Position numbers and translations under genes: made by a program. A stretch of DNA of 10,422 nt from an uncultured Eubacteriales bacterium (lineage in GTDB: Bacteria; Bacillota; Clostridia; Oscillospirales; CAG-272). The notes under the pieces are model-generated. The model was not told the DNA's origin, searched no databases, and saw only the letters and a list, made by a program, of their open reading frames with translations. Numbering within the stretch: position 1 is the stretch's first letter; each line of letters opens with the position of its first letter. This document shows positions 1 to 7,151 of the stretch, in pieces. Location of the stretch: assembly GCA_902462015.1 (NCBI GenBank), contig CABPZV010000068.1, positions 1 through 10,422 on the forward strand. The letters are read 5' to 3'.

Positions 1-59
1 GGCATAATATATTGGATAGTAGGTTTATTCATACACTGAGATGTTTTCCTGAATATCAA

Positions 60-99
60 CAGCCTGCGAAGCCTTAATATGGCTTCGCAGGCTGTTTTT
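60..99 (+). terminator. Strong Rho-independent terminator of the upstream unit
   Basis: A 14-bp perfect GC-rich stem (60-73 pairing with 81-94) closes a 7-nt loop (ttaatat) and is followed by TTTTT at 95-99. The T run lies on the + strand side only, so it ends transcription arriving from the left. It insulates the polysaccharide cluster from the upstream unit. Confidence 0.93.
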
Positions 100-234
100 A
101 TCGATTAACTCATAGCGGTGCAGACGGCATATTTATGTGTGCAGAACAGTTATAAGCATTCTTCTCTACTGTTTCAAAAATCGATAAAATAATATTAAAC
201 TACAAATAATTCGATTTAAAACGACATATTTTGG

Positions 235-263
235 TTGACAAAAGAAATTTTATACTGTATAAT
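235..263 (+). promoter_or_regulatory. Perfect sigma-A type promoter for the polysaccharide operon
   Basis: TTGACA at 235-240 and TATAAT at 258-263 are separated by exactly 17 bp, a full match to the housekeeping consensus. Transcription should start near 270, giving a leader of about 55 nt before the first gene. No terminator-like attenuator is visible in that leader. A five-codon ATG-TAA frame (289-306) lies in it but has no ribosome site. No other convincing promoter was found within the cluster, so this probably drives the whole run of genes. Confidence 0.9.
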
Positions 264-324
264 TTTTATAGATAATAAATATTTCCTTATGTCTGTTTTA
301 CAGTAATTTTTAAATTAAAAAAAT

Positions 325-969
325 ATGTACAAACGTTATATTAAAAGGCTGCTTGATATTGCTATTTCATTTTTTGCATTAATCATATTGGCCATTCCGA
401 TGCTTATTATTGCGATAGTTATAAAGTCTGACTCAGACGGTCCAGTCTTTTTTCGACAAAGAAGAATAGGTATACATAAAAAAGAATTTATAATATTAAA
501 ATTTCGCACGATGTACACCTCCGTTTCTCCGGATGTTCCCACTCATATGCTAAAAACTCCCGGAAAATGGATTACACGTACAGGCGCATTTTTGCGAAAA
601 ACAAGTTTGGATGAACTGCCGCAACTGATTAACATTTTGGTAGGGCAGATGAGCATTGTAGGACCGCGTCCTGCACTTTGGAATCAATATGATTTAATAT
701 TGCAGCGCGACCGTTATGGAGCTAACGACATAAAGCCCGGACTTACCGGATGGGCACAGATAAACGGGCGCGATTTACTGAACATCCCGGATAAGGTGAA
801 GCTTGACGGTGAATACATTAAAAGGATTAGCTTTTTCTTTGATCTTCGCTGCTGCATAATTACTTTTTTTAGTGTACTGACGCGAAGAGGAGTATCAGAT
901 ATAAAAACAGAACAGATGCATTATAGCTGTGCAGACCAAGTTAACATAAAATCAGATGACAAACAGTAA
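325..969 (+). CDS. Undecaprenyl-phosphate phosphoglycosyl transferase (initiating sugar transferase)
   Basis: This enzyme starts repeat-unit synthesis by moving a sugar-1-phosphate from a UDP-sugar to undecaprenyl phosphate at the inner membrane face. At 214 residues it is the small, monotopic PglC/EpsL-like form (bacterial sugar transferase family) without the multi-span N-terminal half of WbaP-type enzymes. Visible signs: a re-entrant hydrophobic helix at about 11-33 broken by Pro25; KFRTM at 59-63; the catalytic Asp96-Glu97 pair in LDELPQL; VGPRP at 112-116; KPGLTGWAQINGR at 137-149. The start gives the usual MYKRxIKRLLD opening but has no Shine-Dalgarno sequence. The last 14 nt overlap the next gene. 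The sugar cannot be told from sequence; UDP-GlcNAc, UDP-Gal, UDP-Glc and diacetylbacillosamine donors all occur in this family. Confidence 0.95.
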   Translation: MYKRYIKRLLDIAISFFALIILAIPMLIIAIVIKSDSDGPVFFRQRRIGIHKKEFIILKFRTMYTSVSPDVPTHMLKTPGKWITRTGAFLRKTSLDELPQLINILVGQMSIVGPRPALWNQYDLILQRDRYGANDIKPGLTGWAQINGRDLLNIPDKVKLDGEYIKRISFFFDLRCCIITFFSVLTRRGVSDIKTEQMHYSCADQVNIKSDDKQ

Positions 970-1792
970 ATTTTCAATTCTCATGTCAGTATATAATAAG
1001 GAAAAACCTGAATATTTAGATATAGCATTAAAAAGCAATCTCGAAGATCAAACGCTCAGACCGGACGAAATGATCCTTGTATGTGATGGAAGGCTTACAG
1101 AGGAGCTGTACAGTGTAATCGCAAAATATGAATCAAAATATAGCAATACTTTTAGAGTTTTTCGGCTATCTGAAAATGTCGGACTTGGGCGGGCACTTTG
1201 CTTTGGTTTGGAAAAATGCAGATATGAATTGATAGCGCGTTCTGACAGCGATGATGTATGTGCTCCTGAACGCTTTGAAATTCAAACAAAATTTCTTGAG
1301 GAGCATCCGGAGATCGACATTGTCGGATCATATATTGATGAATTTAACCATTGCTGGGAAAATCCAGACAGAGTTAAGATACTTCCGCTGACGCATGAGA
1401 AACTTGTAAAATTAGCGAAATTCCGGAATCCTGTAAATCATATGTCGGCAATGTTCCGAAAATCTGCGGTTATCTCTGCAGGTTCATATATGCATCTGCC
1501 GTGTGCAGAAGATTATTTCTTATGGATAAGAGCAATTTGCAACGGATCAAGGATTTCCAATATTGATAAAAATCTTGTCCATGCACGGATAGGCAACGGT
1601 ATGGAAATACGACGTGGAGACCGTTCATATATAAAAAGCTGGAGGATACTCAACCGGTATATGCTCAGCAAAAATATGGTAAACCGGTTTGAATACATAA
1701 TTAATATGATTGCTGTCAGATGTTTTGTATATATGCCGGCAGATCTGAAGCAGTTGATCTATAAAACGATTCTAAGAAGAGGTCCTAAATAA
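956..1792 (+). CDS. Family 2 glycosyltransferase (AmsE-like)
   Basis: A cytoplasmic inverting transferase that should add one sugar from a nucleotide donor to the lipid-linked chain. The 278-residue protein has the GT-A fold hallmarks in order: FSILMSVYNKE at 6-16; the nucleotide region LVCDG at 41-45; the metal-binding acidic motif RSDSDD at 95-100; and the acceptor-side AEDYFLWIR at 184-192, whose Glu185-Asp186 supply the likely catalytic base. This pattern resembles the AmsE/amylovoran branch of family 2. The start lies inside the end of the priming transferase gene (14-nt overlap) and lacks a Shine-Dalgarno sequence, so translation is probably coupled to that gene. The C-terminal 60 residues (about 219-278) are basic and may sit at the membrane. 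Donor and linkage are not predictable. Confidence 0.92.
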   Translation: MTNSKFSILMSVYNKEKPEYLDIALKSNLEDQTLRPDEMILVCDGRLTEELYSVIAKYESKYSNTFRVFRLSENVGLGRALCFGLEKCRYELIARSDSDDVCAPERFEIQTKFLEEHPEIDIVGSYIDEFNHCWENPDRVKILPLTHEKLVKLAKFRNPVNHMSAMFRKSAVISAGSYMHLPCAEDYFLWIRAICNGSRISNIDKNLVHARIGNGMEIRRGDRSYIKSWRILNRYMLSKNMVNRFEYIINMIAVRCFVYMPADLKQLIYKTILRRGPK

Positions 1793-1832
1793 AAAATATT
1801 ATGCACAAATCAAAAGAGAATAATTATACGTT

Positions 1833-3128
1833 ATGAAACCAAAAGTTTTGATTGTCGGTACGGTTCCGTATAATAGGAATCTTACTTCAAGGGCATTTGA
1901 ATCATATTTTTCGGGCTGGGAACATGAAAGACTGGCACAGATTTTTTCAAATGAAAAAGTCCCGGTAAAAGGACACTGCGGAACGCTGTATCAGATAACC
2001 GACAAAAGGATGCTTAAAAGAAAGATTTCCCGCCGGGTTGAGACGGGAAAAATTTTCATACGAAGCCGTTTATCGGAAGAACCGGCAGCCGGGAATACGG
2101 ATAAGGGCGGATTTTTTTATAAAACACTTTACCACATAGGAAGATTACATTCGCCGCTGACCCATCTTCTGAGAAGATGGGTATGGAACAGAAAACACTG
2201 GTGTACCGAAAAATTAAATTCATGGCTTGATGAATTTGCGCCTGAATGTGTTTTTCTTAGTTTTTCCGATGACTTTTTTATACTGCAGATTGCGCTCTAT
2301 GCAGCAAAAAAATATAATATTCCAATTGTTTCAGCGATAGGCGATGACTATTGTTTTAATACGCATTTTTCGATTTCGCCTTTCTACTATATTTATAAAT
2401 ACAGCTATACAAAATTAATAAGGACGGTTTTTGCTTACAAAGGAAGCGCCATATATATTAGTGACAAAATCCGGGATATATACAATAAAAGCTTCGGTCT
2501 CTGCGGCAAAACCGTATATCTGACATCAGATATGATACGCAGGAATTTTCGTGAAATCGATATTGACAATCCTTATATTTGTTATTTCGGAAATATTGGT
2601 CTCGGAAGAAGCAAATCCCTGTCTGATATAGGAACTGCGCTCGGAAAGATTAATCCGGATTACAGGCTGCATGTATATTCAAATGAAAACAGGCTGAAAG
2701 ATACTGCGGTTTTACGCCGAAATCCCAATATTAGATTTATCGGCTCTATACCTTATTCTGAGGTTAAACTGAAAAGCTTGGAGTGCGATATAATTGTGCT
2801 TGCAGAAGGCTTTTCAAAATCCGATATAAATATGACGAGATACTCGCTTTCTACAAAAGCGGCTGATGCACTTGCTTCCGGAAGCAATATTTTTGTGTAC
2901 GGTCCTGCCGAGTGCGGGCTTATACAGTATATGTCGGAAACAGGCAGCTCTGAGGTTTGTACTGAGCCGGAAAAGCTCGAGAGCTGTATCCGCCGCCTTA
3001 TTGTAAATTCTTCATTGCAGAGAAAGAATTATGATGCGGCTGTCAGAGTTACAAATGAAAATCATACACTGAAAAACAGCACCGCTGCTATTGAAAAAAT
3101 AATACGGGAGGCCGTCGGAAAGTCTTAA
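1833..3128 (+). CDS. Glycosyltransferase, GT-B-like, poorly characterised capsule-cluster family
   Basis: This 431-residue protein looks like a two-domain GT-B enzyme. The N-terminal half opens with the nucleotide-fold strand KPKVLIVGTVPYN (2-14) and carries SFSDDFFI (143-150) and AIGDDYCFNTHFS (168-180). The C-terminal half has a new Rossmann start at YICYFGNIGLGR (248-259), NPNIRFIGSIPYSEV (297-311) and a donor-site-like block at 322-361 (LAEGF, SLSTKAADALASG, YGPAECG). I recall similar proteins, annotated simply as glycosyltransferase, in Firmicute capsule loci, with conserved SRAFESYF, GHCGTLYQITDKRM and CTEKLN segments. No signal peptide or membrane span is seen. It begins 40 nt after the previous gene, with a weak AAAAGAGA site 13 nt before the ATG. 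Donor and linkage are unknown, and the family 4 relationship is inferred. Confidence 0.8.
   Translation: MKPKVLIVGTVPYNRNLTSRAFESYFSGWEHERLAQIFSNEKVPVKGHCGTLYQITDKRMLKRKISRRVETGKIFIRSRLSEEPAAGNTDKGGFFYKTLYHIGRLHSPLTHLLRRWVWNRKHWCTEKLNSWLDEFAPECVFLSFSDDFFILQIALYAAKKYNIPIVSAIGDDYCFNTHFSISPFYYIYKYSYTKLIRTVFAYKGSAIYISDKIRDIYNKSFGLCGKTVYLTSDMIRRNFREIDIDNPYICYFGNIGLGRSKSLSDIGTALGKINPDYRLHVYSNENRLKDTAVLRRNPNIRFIGSIPYSEVKLKSLECDIIVLAEGFSKSDINMTRYSLSTKAADALASGSNIFVYGPAECGLIQYMSETGSSEVCTEPEKLESCIRRLIVNSSLQRKNYDAAVRVTNENHTLKNSTAAIEKIIREAVGKS
2872..2887. repeat. 16-bp perfect palindrome inside a glycosyltransferase gene
   Basis: TTGCTTCCGGAAGCAA is its own reverse complement, with no spacer. It encodes LASGSN in the C-terminal domain of the glycosyltransferase. 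It could fold as a small hairpin or bind a dimeric protein, but an accident of codons is also possible. Confidence 0.5.
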
Positions 3129-3257
3129 AGAAAAAATTCACACTGTGTTCTCCAAACACAGCAAAGTTTTGTACATTGCCGGTCAGGGATGCTGACATTT
3201 CATCGGTGATAAAACTGCCCAAAACATTGAATATATACGAAAGGAATGATTGTAACA
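3129..3257 (+). promoter_or_regulatory. Long intergenic gap with small hairpins and the ribosome site of the next gene
   Basis: Most junctions in the cluster are short or overlapping, but here about 120 nt separate two genes. A 7-bp hairpin (CTGTGTT 3143-3149, loop CTCCA, AACACAG 3155-3161) is followed by no T tract, so it is not a proper terminator. A second 5-bp hairpin, GTCAG/CTGAC, spans 3182-3196. The ribosome site AAAGGA (3240-3245) touches the first ATG (3246) and is 12 nt from the second (3258). The second ATG is therefore preferred as the start. No promoter was found. Confidence 0.45.
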
Positions 3258-4049
3258 ATGATTGATTCCATTCTAACAGTAATTATATTATCATGCGACA
3301 AATATTCCGATTTATGGGACGGTCATGTGAAAATGATCAGAAAACATTGGTGCGAACGCAGTGTAAGGACTATTCTTGTTAGCGAATCGAACTGCGGAAA
3401 AAGCTATGATGACATCGAAATATTCGAGGCCGGTAATAATACTGAGTTTTCTGAAAGACTTGGAGCTGCCTTGAAAAATACTAAAACCGATTTCGTTCTT
3501 ATCGTTTTGGATGACTACTATCTGACTGCTGATGTCAGTAATTCGGAGCTTGCCCGTCTTACTGATATAATGAAAAGGAAAAGAATCGATTATCTGCGTT
3601 TGTATTCACTGCCGCATCAAAAAAATAAAATTGACGGTTTCAGCGATTTGTACATGGTGGATCTTAATCGGAGCAGTTATGCAGTTAATCTCTTTCCTGC
3701 AATATGGAAAACTGAATTTGCTCTGTCAACAGTAGGAGTACCTGCATCTGCATGGGAATATGAAGTTTCGCTGACTCCTACAGCAATTAGTAGAGGTACA
3801 TTGTGCGCAATGACATATGCTCCGTATTATAGGGTCAATGACATTATCAGAAAGGGAAAAGTACAGCATAAATCAATAGGTTTTCTCCGAAGAAACGGAA
3901 TAGAACTTGAAGGCAGAAACACTTGTTCGCTTTTTGATGATTTATTATTTAGAACAAAGGTGTTAATCAAGGAATATCTTCCTGTAAGAGTATTTAAATT
4001 GTTAAAAAAACTTCTGGTAAAGTCCGGAGTAAAATTTTACAGCAGCTGA
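3258..4049 (+). CDS. Putative GT-A-like glycosyltransferase of uncertain family
   Basis: A 263-residue protein I cannot place in a named family with certainty. It opens with a GT-A-like first strand (SILTVIILSCDKYSDLWD), followed by VRTILVSES and then FVLIVLDDYYL at residues 79-89 from this start, where Asp85-Asp86 resemble a metal-binding DxD-type motif. Further on are IDYLRLYSLP (about 110-119), an AIWKTEFAL segment and WEYE (166-169). I recall similar proteins in capsule clusters, usually labelled hypothetical or glycosyltransferase. There is no signal peptide; the C-terminus is basic (LLKKLLVK). An upstream ATG at 3246 would add four residues but has the ribosome site directly against it. 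Likely role: adding a sugar in the cytoplasm, inferred from motif and position between a glycosyltransferase gene and the polymerase gene. Confidence 0.7.
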   Translation: MIDSILTVIILSCDKYSDLWDGHVKMIRKHWCERSVRTILVSESNCGKSYDDIEIFEAGNNTEFSERLGAALKNTKTDFVLIVLDDYYLTADVSNSELARLTDIMKRKRIDYLRLYSLPHQKNKIDGFSDLYMVDLNRSSYAVNLFPAIWKTEFALSTVGVPASAWEYEVSLTPTAISRGTLCAMTYAPYYRVNDIIRKGKVQHKSIGFLRRNGIELEGRNTCSLFDDLLFRTKVLIKEYLPVRVFKLLKKLLVKSGVKFYSS

Positions 4050-4058
4050 AGGGCAGCT
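4044..4058 (+). promoter_or_regulatory. Hairpin with the polymerase ribosome site in its loop
   Basis: AGCTG (4044-4048) and CAGCT (4054-4058) form a 5-bp stem whose 5-nt loop is AAGGG (4049-4053), the Shine-Dalgarno sequence for the ATG at 4063, nine nt away. The stop codon of the preceding gene (TGA, 4047-4049) runs through the left arm and loop edge. Ribosomes ending there would open the hairpin, so coupling of the two genes is plausible. Confidence 0.45.
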
Positions 4059-4062
4059 TTTC

Positions 4063-5295
4063 ATGTGTTATTACGGTATTAAAAAACACTATGCGGAATT
4101 ATTTATTAGCATTATAGCCATTTTTCCTACAATAAATTATTATCTGGCCGAATTTCTTACAGCACTTGAACTGCCTACGCTCAGCTTGTGGTTTTATTCG
4201 GTTATTTACGGAACGGCGTTCGTATCATATTTTTATATCTTTCTCAAAATGGAGATAAAAAGTCTTTTAACCGTTACTTTAGCGGGTATGGTATACATAT
4301 TTACTTTATTTGTATCGCCGGATTCATATAAAATTATAATTGGCAGCGAAATACCGTCAAGCTATTTGGCTGTTTTTTGGTTTACTGTATTGCCGCCGTT
4401 TTTTCTGACGCTTACAAAAATAGATTTGACGTATTTGACAGAGCTTTTGTATAAGTTCAGTACTAATGTCATTTTACTGATAGTGATATCGTTTGCTGTA
4501 AGAGTATTTTATAAGCATGCTCCGCTTACAAATTATATGTCGTTTGCATATCAGGGGCTGCTTTCTGTTATGCTGTGCGTATATATGAGTCTTAAAAAGA
4601 AAAATTTTCTCCGTTTTATAATTAGTATGGGAGCATGCGCATGTATTATATTAGCAGGCTGCCGCGGAGCTGCGCTTACGCTTATAGTGTTTTTAGCAAT
4701 AGTAATATTTTCGGCTCCGGGAATGAAAAAGGGAATTCATTATATAACTATTCTTCTGACAATAAATATCAGTTTAATTGTTTTTGTCTGCCTTGACTCA
4801 ATTATATCTTATGTGAGTTGTAAACTAATTGCGCAGGACTTTGAAAGCAGGACTCTCTATATGTTTTTGACAGGTGAATTTTTAAGCGACAGCGGACGCG
4901 GAGTTATACAGAGTAAAATTCTTGCGGAAAGTGGACTTCTTCCTAATGGTTTATATGGCGATTTCGCCGCGGTCGGCGTTTATTCACATAACTGGATAGT
5001 CGAAATACTTTGCAATTTTGGTTATTTAATAGGTCCGTTAATTATATTTATTATAATTTTTATTCTCATGAAAAGCGCAGTTCTGTATGGAAAAGAAAAT
5101 TCAGTCCGCTTTTTCTGGACTGCATCGGCAATAAGCATGATGCTCATAAAATATATGGTTTCATCGAGTCCGCTAATTACCTTTGAATTCATGTTTCTTG
5201 CCGGATTACTTACAAATATGCTGTACATTCAAAAGCAAAATGCCATATCAGGCAAATATATTGTACGTATAACCGGTATCAGGCAGGTAAAATAA
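4063..5295 (+). CDS. wzy: Wzy-like polysaccharide polymerase (O-antigen ligase/polymerase family)
   Basis: A polytopic inner-membrane protein of 410 residues, by eye with 10 to 12 hydrophobic spans. It should join flipped lipid-linked repeat units into polymer on the outer side of the membrane. Family signs, although sequence conservation is always low: GCRGAALTL at 199-207 in a membrane span; a large loop at about 250-306 containing the arginine-bearing SGRG (277-280); and YSHNWIVEILCNFGYLIG (307-324), matching the HNxxxE pattern of O-antigen polymerase/ligase proteins, with His309 and Glu314. Its place among glycosyltransferase, acetyltransferase and flippase genes favours polymerase over ligase. 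The start has AAGGG nine nt upstream. Size and topology fit Wzy; the exact linkage formed is unknown. Confidence 0.88.
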   Translation: MCYYGIKKHYAELFISIIAIFPTINYYLAEFLTALELPTLSLWFYSVIYGTAFVSYFYIFLKMEIKSLLTVTLAGMVYIFTLFVSPDSYKIIIGSEIPSSYLAVFWFTVLPPFFLTLTKIDLTYLTELLYKFSTNVILLIVISFAVRVFYKHAPLTNYMSFAYQGLLSVMLCVYMSLKKKNFLRFIISMGACACIILAGCRGAALTLIVFLAIVIFSAPGMKKGIHYITILLTINISLIVFVCLDSIISYVSCKLIAQDFESRTLYMFLTGEFLSDSGRGVIQSKILAESGLLPNGLYGDFAAVGVYSHNWIVEILCNFGYLIGPLIIFIIIFILMKSAVLYGKENSVRFFWTASAISMMLIKYMVSSSPLITFEFMFLAGLLTNMLYIQKQNAISGKYIVRITGIRQVK

Positions 5296-5320
5296 AATTT
5301 GCTAAAACCTTGAGTGTTAT

Positions 5321-5327
5321 GGAAAGG
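5321..5327 (+). promoter_or_regulatory. Ribosome binding site deciding the acetyltransferase start
   Basis: GGAAAGG ends 13 nt before the ATG at 5341. The in-frame GTG at 5314 has no such site before it and lies upstream of this one, so 5341 is preferred. Confidence 0.5.
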
Positions 5328-5340
5328 CATAATAAATAAT

Positions 5341-6006
5341 ATGATAAAAAGAATTGCTAAGTTCCTCATATGTTTGAAAAATAAAATTGTATTTCACAAA
5401 AAATGCAGGATAAGATTGTCCAATATTTTTCGTGGAAAAACTGTATTTGAGGGAAAAAACGGGCTTGGAGCTGCAAACTGTATAGTAAGCTCATATTTTG
5501 GATACGGAACTTCAGTAGGAGATGGAAATTTTCTTGACAGAATAAAAACGGGACGTTTCTGTTCTATAGGAAGTGAAATAAGAATTATATCATCCGCACA
5601 TCCAACTGGTGTTTTTGTGTCTACTCATCCGGCGTTTTACTCTCACAGATATAATTCTCTGTCGTTTGTTGACGAAAATAAATTTGATGAATTACTTATG
5701 TGCGATGACCGTTTTTCAGTTATAGCTGGAAATGACGTATGGATCGGAGATCGGGTACTGATAAAAGGCGGTGTAAGAATTGGAGATGGGGCGGTAATCG
5801 GTATGGGAGCGGTCGTTACAAAAGACGTTCCTCCGTATGCAGTTGTGGGCGGAGTGCCTGCCCGAATAATTAAAAAGCGTTTTACCGGGGAACAGATTTC
5901 AGAGCTTTTATCTCAGAATATTTGGGGAAAACCGATCGAGTGGATAGAAGCAAATGCTGAAAGGTTCGAAAGCATAGACAATTTCTGCACAGAAAAGAAA
6001 GACTGA
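5341..6006 (+). CDS. O-acetyltransferase, CatB/xenobiotic acetyltransferase type (left-handed beta-helix)
   Basis: A cytoplasmic acetyl-CoA-dependent enzyme that probably acetylates a sugar of the repeat unit or a sugar nucleotide. The 221-residue protein shows hexapeptide repeats in two blocks: around 41-77 (ending KTGRFCSIG) and 126-160 (IAGNDVWIGDRVLIKGGVRIGDGAVIGMGAVV). Between them is the loop with the likely catalytic His87 (SSAHPTG) and the STHPAFYS motif at 94-101 typical of this group in capsule loci. GGVPARIIKKRF at 170-181 is the usual end-cap, followed by a C-terminal helix. An in-frame GTG at 5314 would add nine residues but has no ribosome site. The gene lies between polymerase and glycosyltransferase genes. 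O-acetylation is favoured over N-acetylation because no amino-sugar pathway genes are present, which is inference. Confidence 0.9.
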   Translation: MIKRIAKFLICLKNKIVFHKKCRIRLSNIFRGKTVFEGKNGLGAANCIVSSYFGYGTSVGDGNFLDRIKTGRFCSIGSEIRIISSAHPTGVFVSTHPAFYSHRYNSLSFVDENKFDELLMCDDRFSVIAGNDVWIGDRVLIKGGVRIGDGAVIGMGAVVTKDVPPYAVVGGVPARIIKKRFTGEQISELLSQNIWGKPIEWIEANAERFESIDNFCTEKKD

Positions 6007-6014
6007 TCATACAT

Positions 6015-7151
6015 ATGAAAATCGCTGACATTGTAAAAAATTCAATCTGGTACGATCCGCGTGTTCGAAAGCAGCTCGCTGAATATACACGCCGGCATGA
6101 AAATGTTGTAGCTGTCGGAATAACAGATGTCAGGTACAACCGTGAAGCCGTTGAAATACTGCCATGCAGGGCGGTGCTTGTACCGTATAATAATACCGCA
6201 GGGCAAAATTTTTTTCGTAAAATTTTACGTGAAGTTTCATCCAACAAATCTATATATAAAGCAATTGTCCGGGAAAAGCCGGACATAATTCACGCAAACG
6301 ACCTCAATGCGCTGATACCGGCATATATGGCGGCAAGAAGATTAAAATGCGCGCTTATTTATGATACACATGAGATTTTTTTAGAAAATCCGTGGATTTC
6401 AGGCAATAAACCGGTAAAACTTATTTGGAGTGTATTTGAAAGATATATTATAAAAAGAGTAGATTTAGTGGTTTGTGTAAGCCATGCCGCGGCGGATTAT
6501 TTTAAGCGGAAATACAAAATTCAAAAGCCGGTTGTCATAACAAACTGCATAGCAGCCGGAAGCCGTGTGCAAGATATTGCCCGGGAGAGTATTTTCCCTA
6601 AGCAGGTTTTAAATCAAGGGCAGTTTTACGCAGGCAGAGGATATGATATTATGATAGAAGCAGCCGCTATGTTAAGCTCATGCAATGACCTTCAGTTTGT
6701 TCTGCGCGGATACGGAGAGTTAGAAGATCAGCTTAAAAGGCGTGCAGCTGAGCTGAACACGGCAAATGTATATTTTGCACCTCCGGTAAACATAGAAGAG
6801 TTGATTCCATGTGCATCCCGCGCTTGGGTGGGCTTGGCGATAACCGAAAAAATCTCCTTGAATTTTGAACTTTCAGTTTCCAATAAAATATTTGAATACG
6901 CTGCTGCAGGTATACCTGTAATAATGTCCGATATACCTGAACACAGATATTTAAATGATAAGTATCACTTTGGAATTGTTCTGAGAGAGGACTCTTCCGG
7001 CTGCCTTGCGTCTGCGATAATGAGACTTTATAAAGACAGGACGCTGTATCGGACATGCGCAGAAAATTCTAAGAAGCTTTCCTGTGAGATTACCTGGGAA
7101 AATGAATTCGGAAAGCTTATTGAATTTGAAAGGAAACTCACTGTAAAATGA
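6015..7151 (+). CDS. Family 4 glycosyltransferase (GT-B, retaining)
   Basis: A 378-residue cytoplasmic, membrane-associated transferase for one sugar of the repeat. The N-terminal domain opens with MKIADIVKNSIWYDPRVRKQ and contains the acceptor-side IIHANDLNAL (91-100) and LIYDTHE (114-120). The C-terminal donor domain starts near 196 with QVLNQGQFYAGRGYD (197-211). It continues with FVLRGYGELEDQL (228-240) and ends in the family-typical donor block NKIFEYAAAGIPV (290-302), which includes the conserved glutamate of the EX7E region. Strict EX7E spacing is not seen: the upstream glutamate candidate, Glu285, is nine residues before Glu294 rather than eight. The gene begins 8 nt after the acetyltransferase stop, and its stop overlaps the flippase start by four bases (ATGA). 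Donor and linkage cannot be told. Confidence 0.93.
   Translation: MKIADIVKNSIWYDPRVRKQLAEYTRRHENVVAVGITDVRYNREAVEILPCRAVLVPYNNTAGQNFFRKILREVSSNKSIYKAIVREKPDIIHANDLNALIPAYMAARRLKCALIYDTHEIFLENPWISGNKPVKLIWSVFERYIIKRVDLVVCVSHAAADYFKRKYKIQKPVVITNCIAAGSRVQDIARESIFPKQVLNQGQFYAGRGYDIMIEAAAMLSSCNDLQFVLRGYGELEDQLKRRAAELNTANVYFAPPVNIEELIPCASRAWVGLAITEKISLNFELSVSNKIFEYAAAGIPVIMSDIPEHRYLNDKYHFGIVLREDSSGCLASAIMRLYKDRTLYRTCAENSKKLSCEITWENEFGKLIEFERKLTVK

Larger units (their letters stand above)
1..324. other. Intergenic region upstream of the polysaccharide cluster
   Basis: No gene in this stretch can be supported. Bases 1-39 are open in frame 1 and end in TGA at 37-39, reading a short hydrophobic tail (GIIYWIVGLFIH). 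This could be the last codons of an upstream membrane protein, and the terminator at 60-99 would then sit 20 nt after its stop, but the piece is too short to name. Bases 100-234 are AT-rich; the only structure seen is a 6-bp dyad, AACAGT (145-150) and ACTGTT (168-173), too weak to call. A consensus promoter follows at 235-263, then a leader of about 55 nt with almost no G or C and no Shine-Dalgarno sequence. Confidence 0.6.

Noticed and set aside
289..306. Five-codon frame (MSVLQ) in the leader of the first gene, as a possible leader peptide
   Set aside because: It has no ribosome site, no attenuator hairpin follows and the codons show no regulatory bias.
3143..3161. Hairpin as a terminator splitting the operon
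   Set aside because: The stem is only 7 bp, no T tract follows and no promoter is visible before the next gene.
3246..3257. ATG at 3246 as start of the putative transferase
   Set aside because: AAAGGA directly abuts it, leaving no spacing; the ATG at 3258 is better placed.
5314..5340. GTG start giving the acetyltransferase nine extra residues
   Set aside because: No ribosome site precedes it, the purine-rich site lies downstream of it, and the extra residues are not part of the fold.
5882..6286. 134-codon open frame on the minus strand across the acetyltransferase and glycosyltransferase junction
   Set aside because: It overlaps two clear genes, has no ribosome site or recognisable domain, and reads like an antisense shadow.
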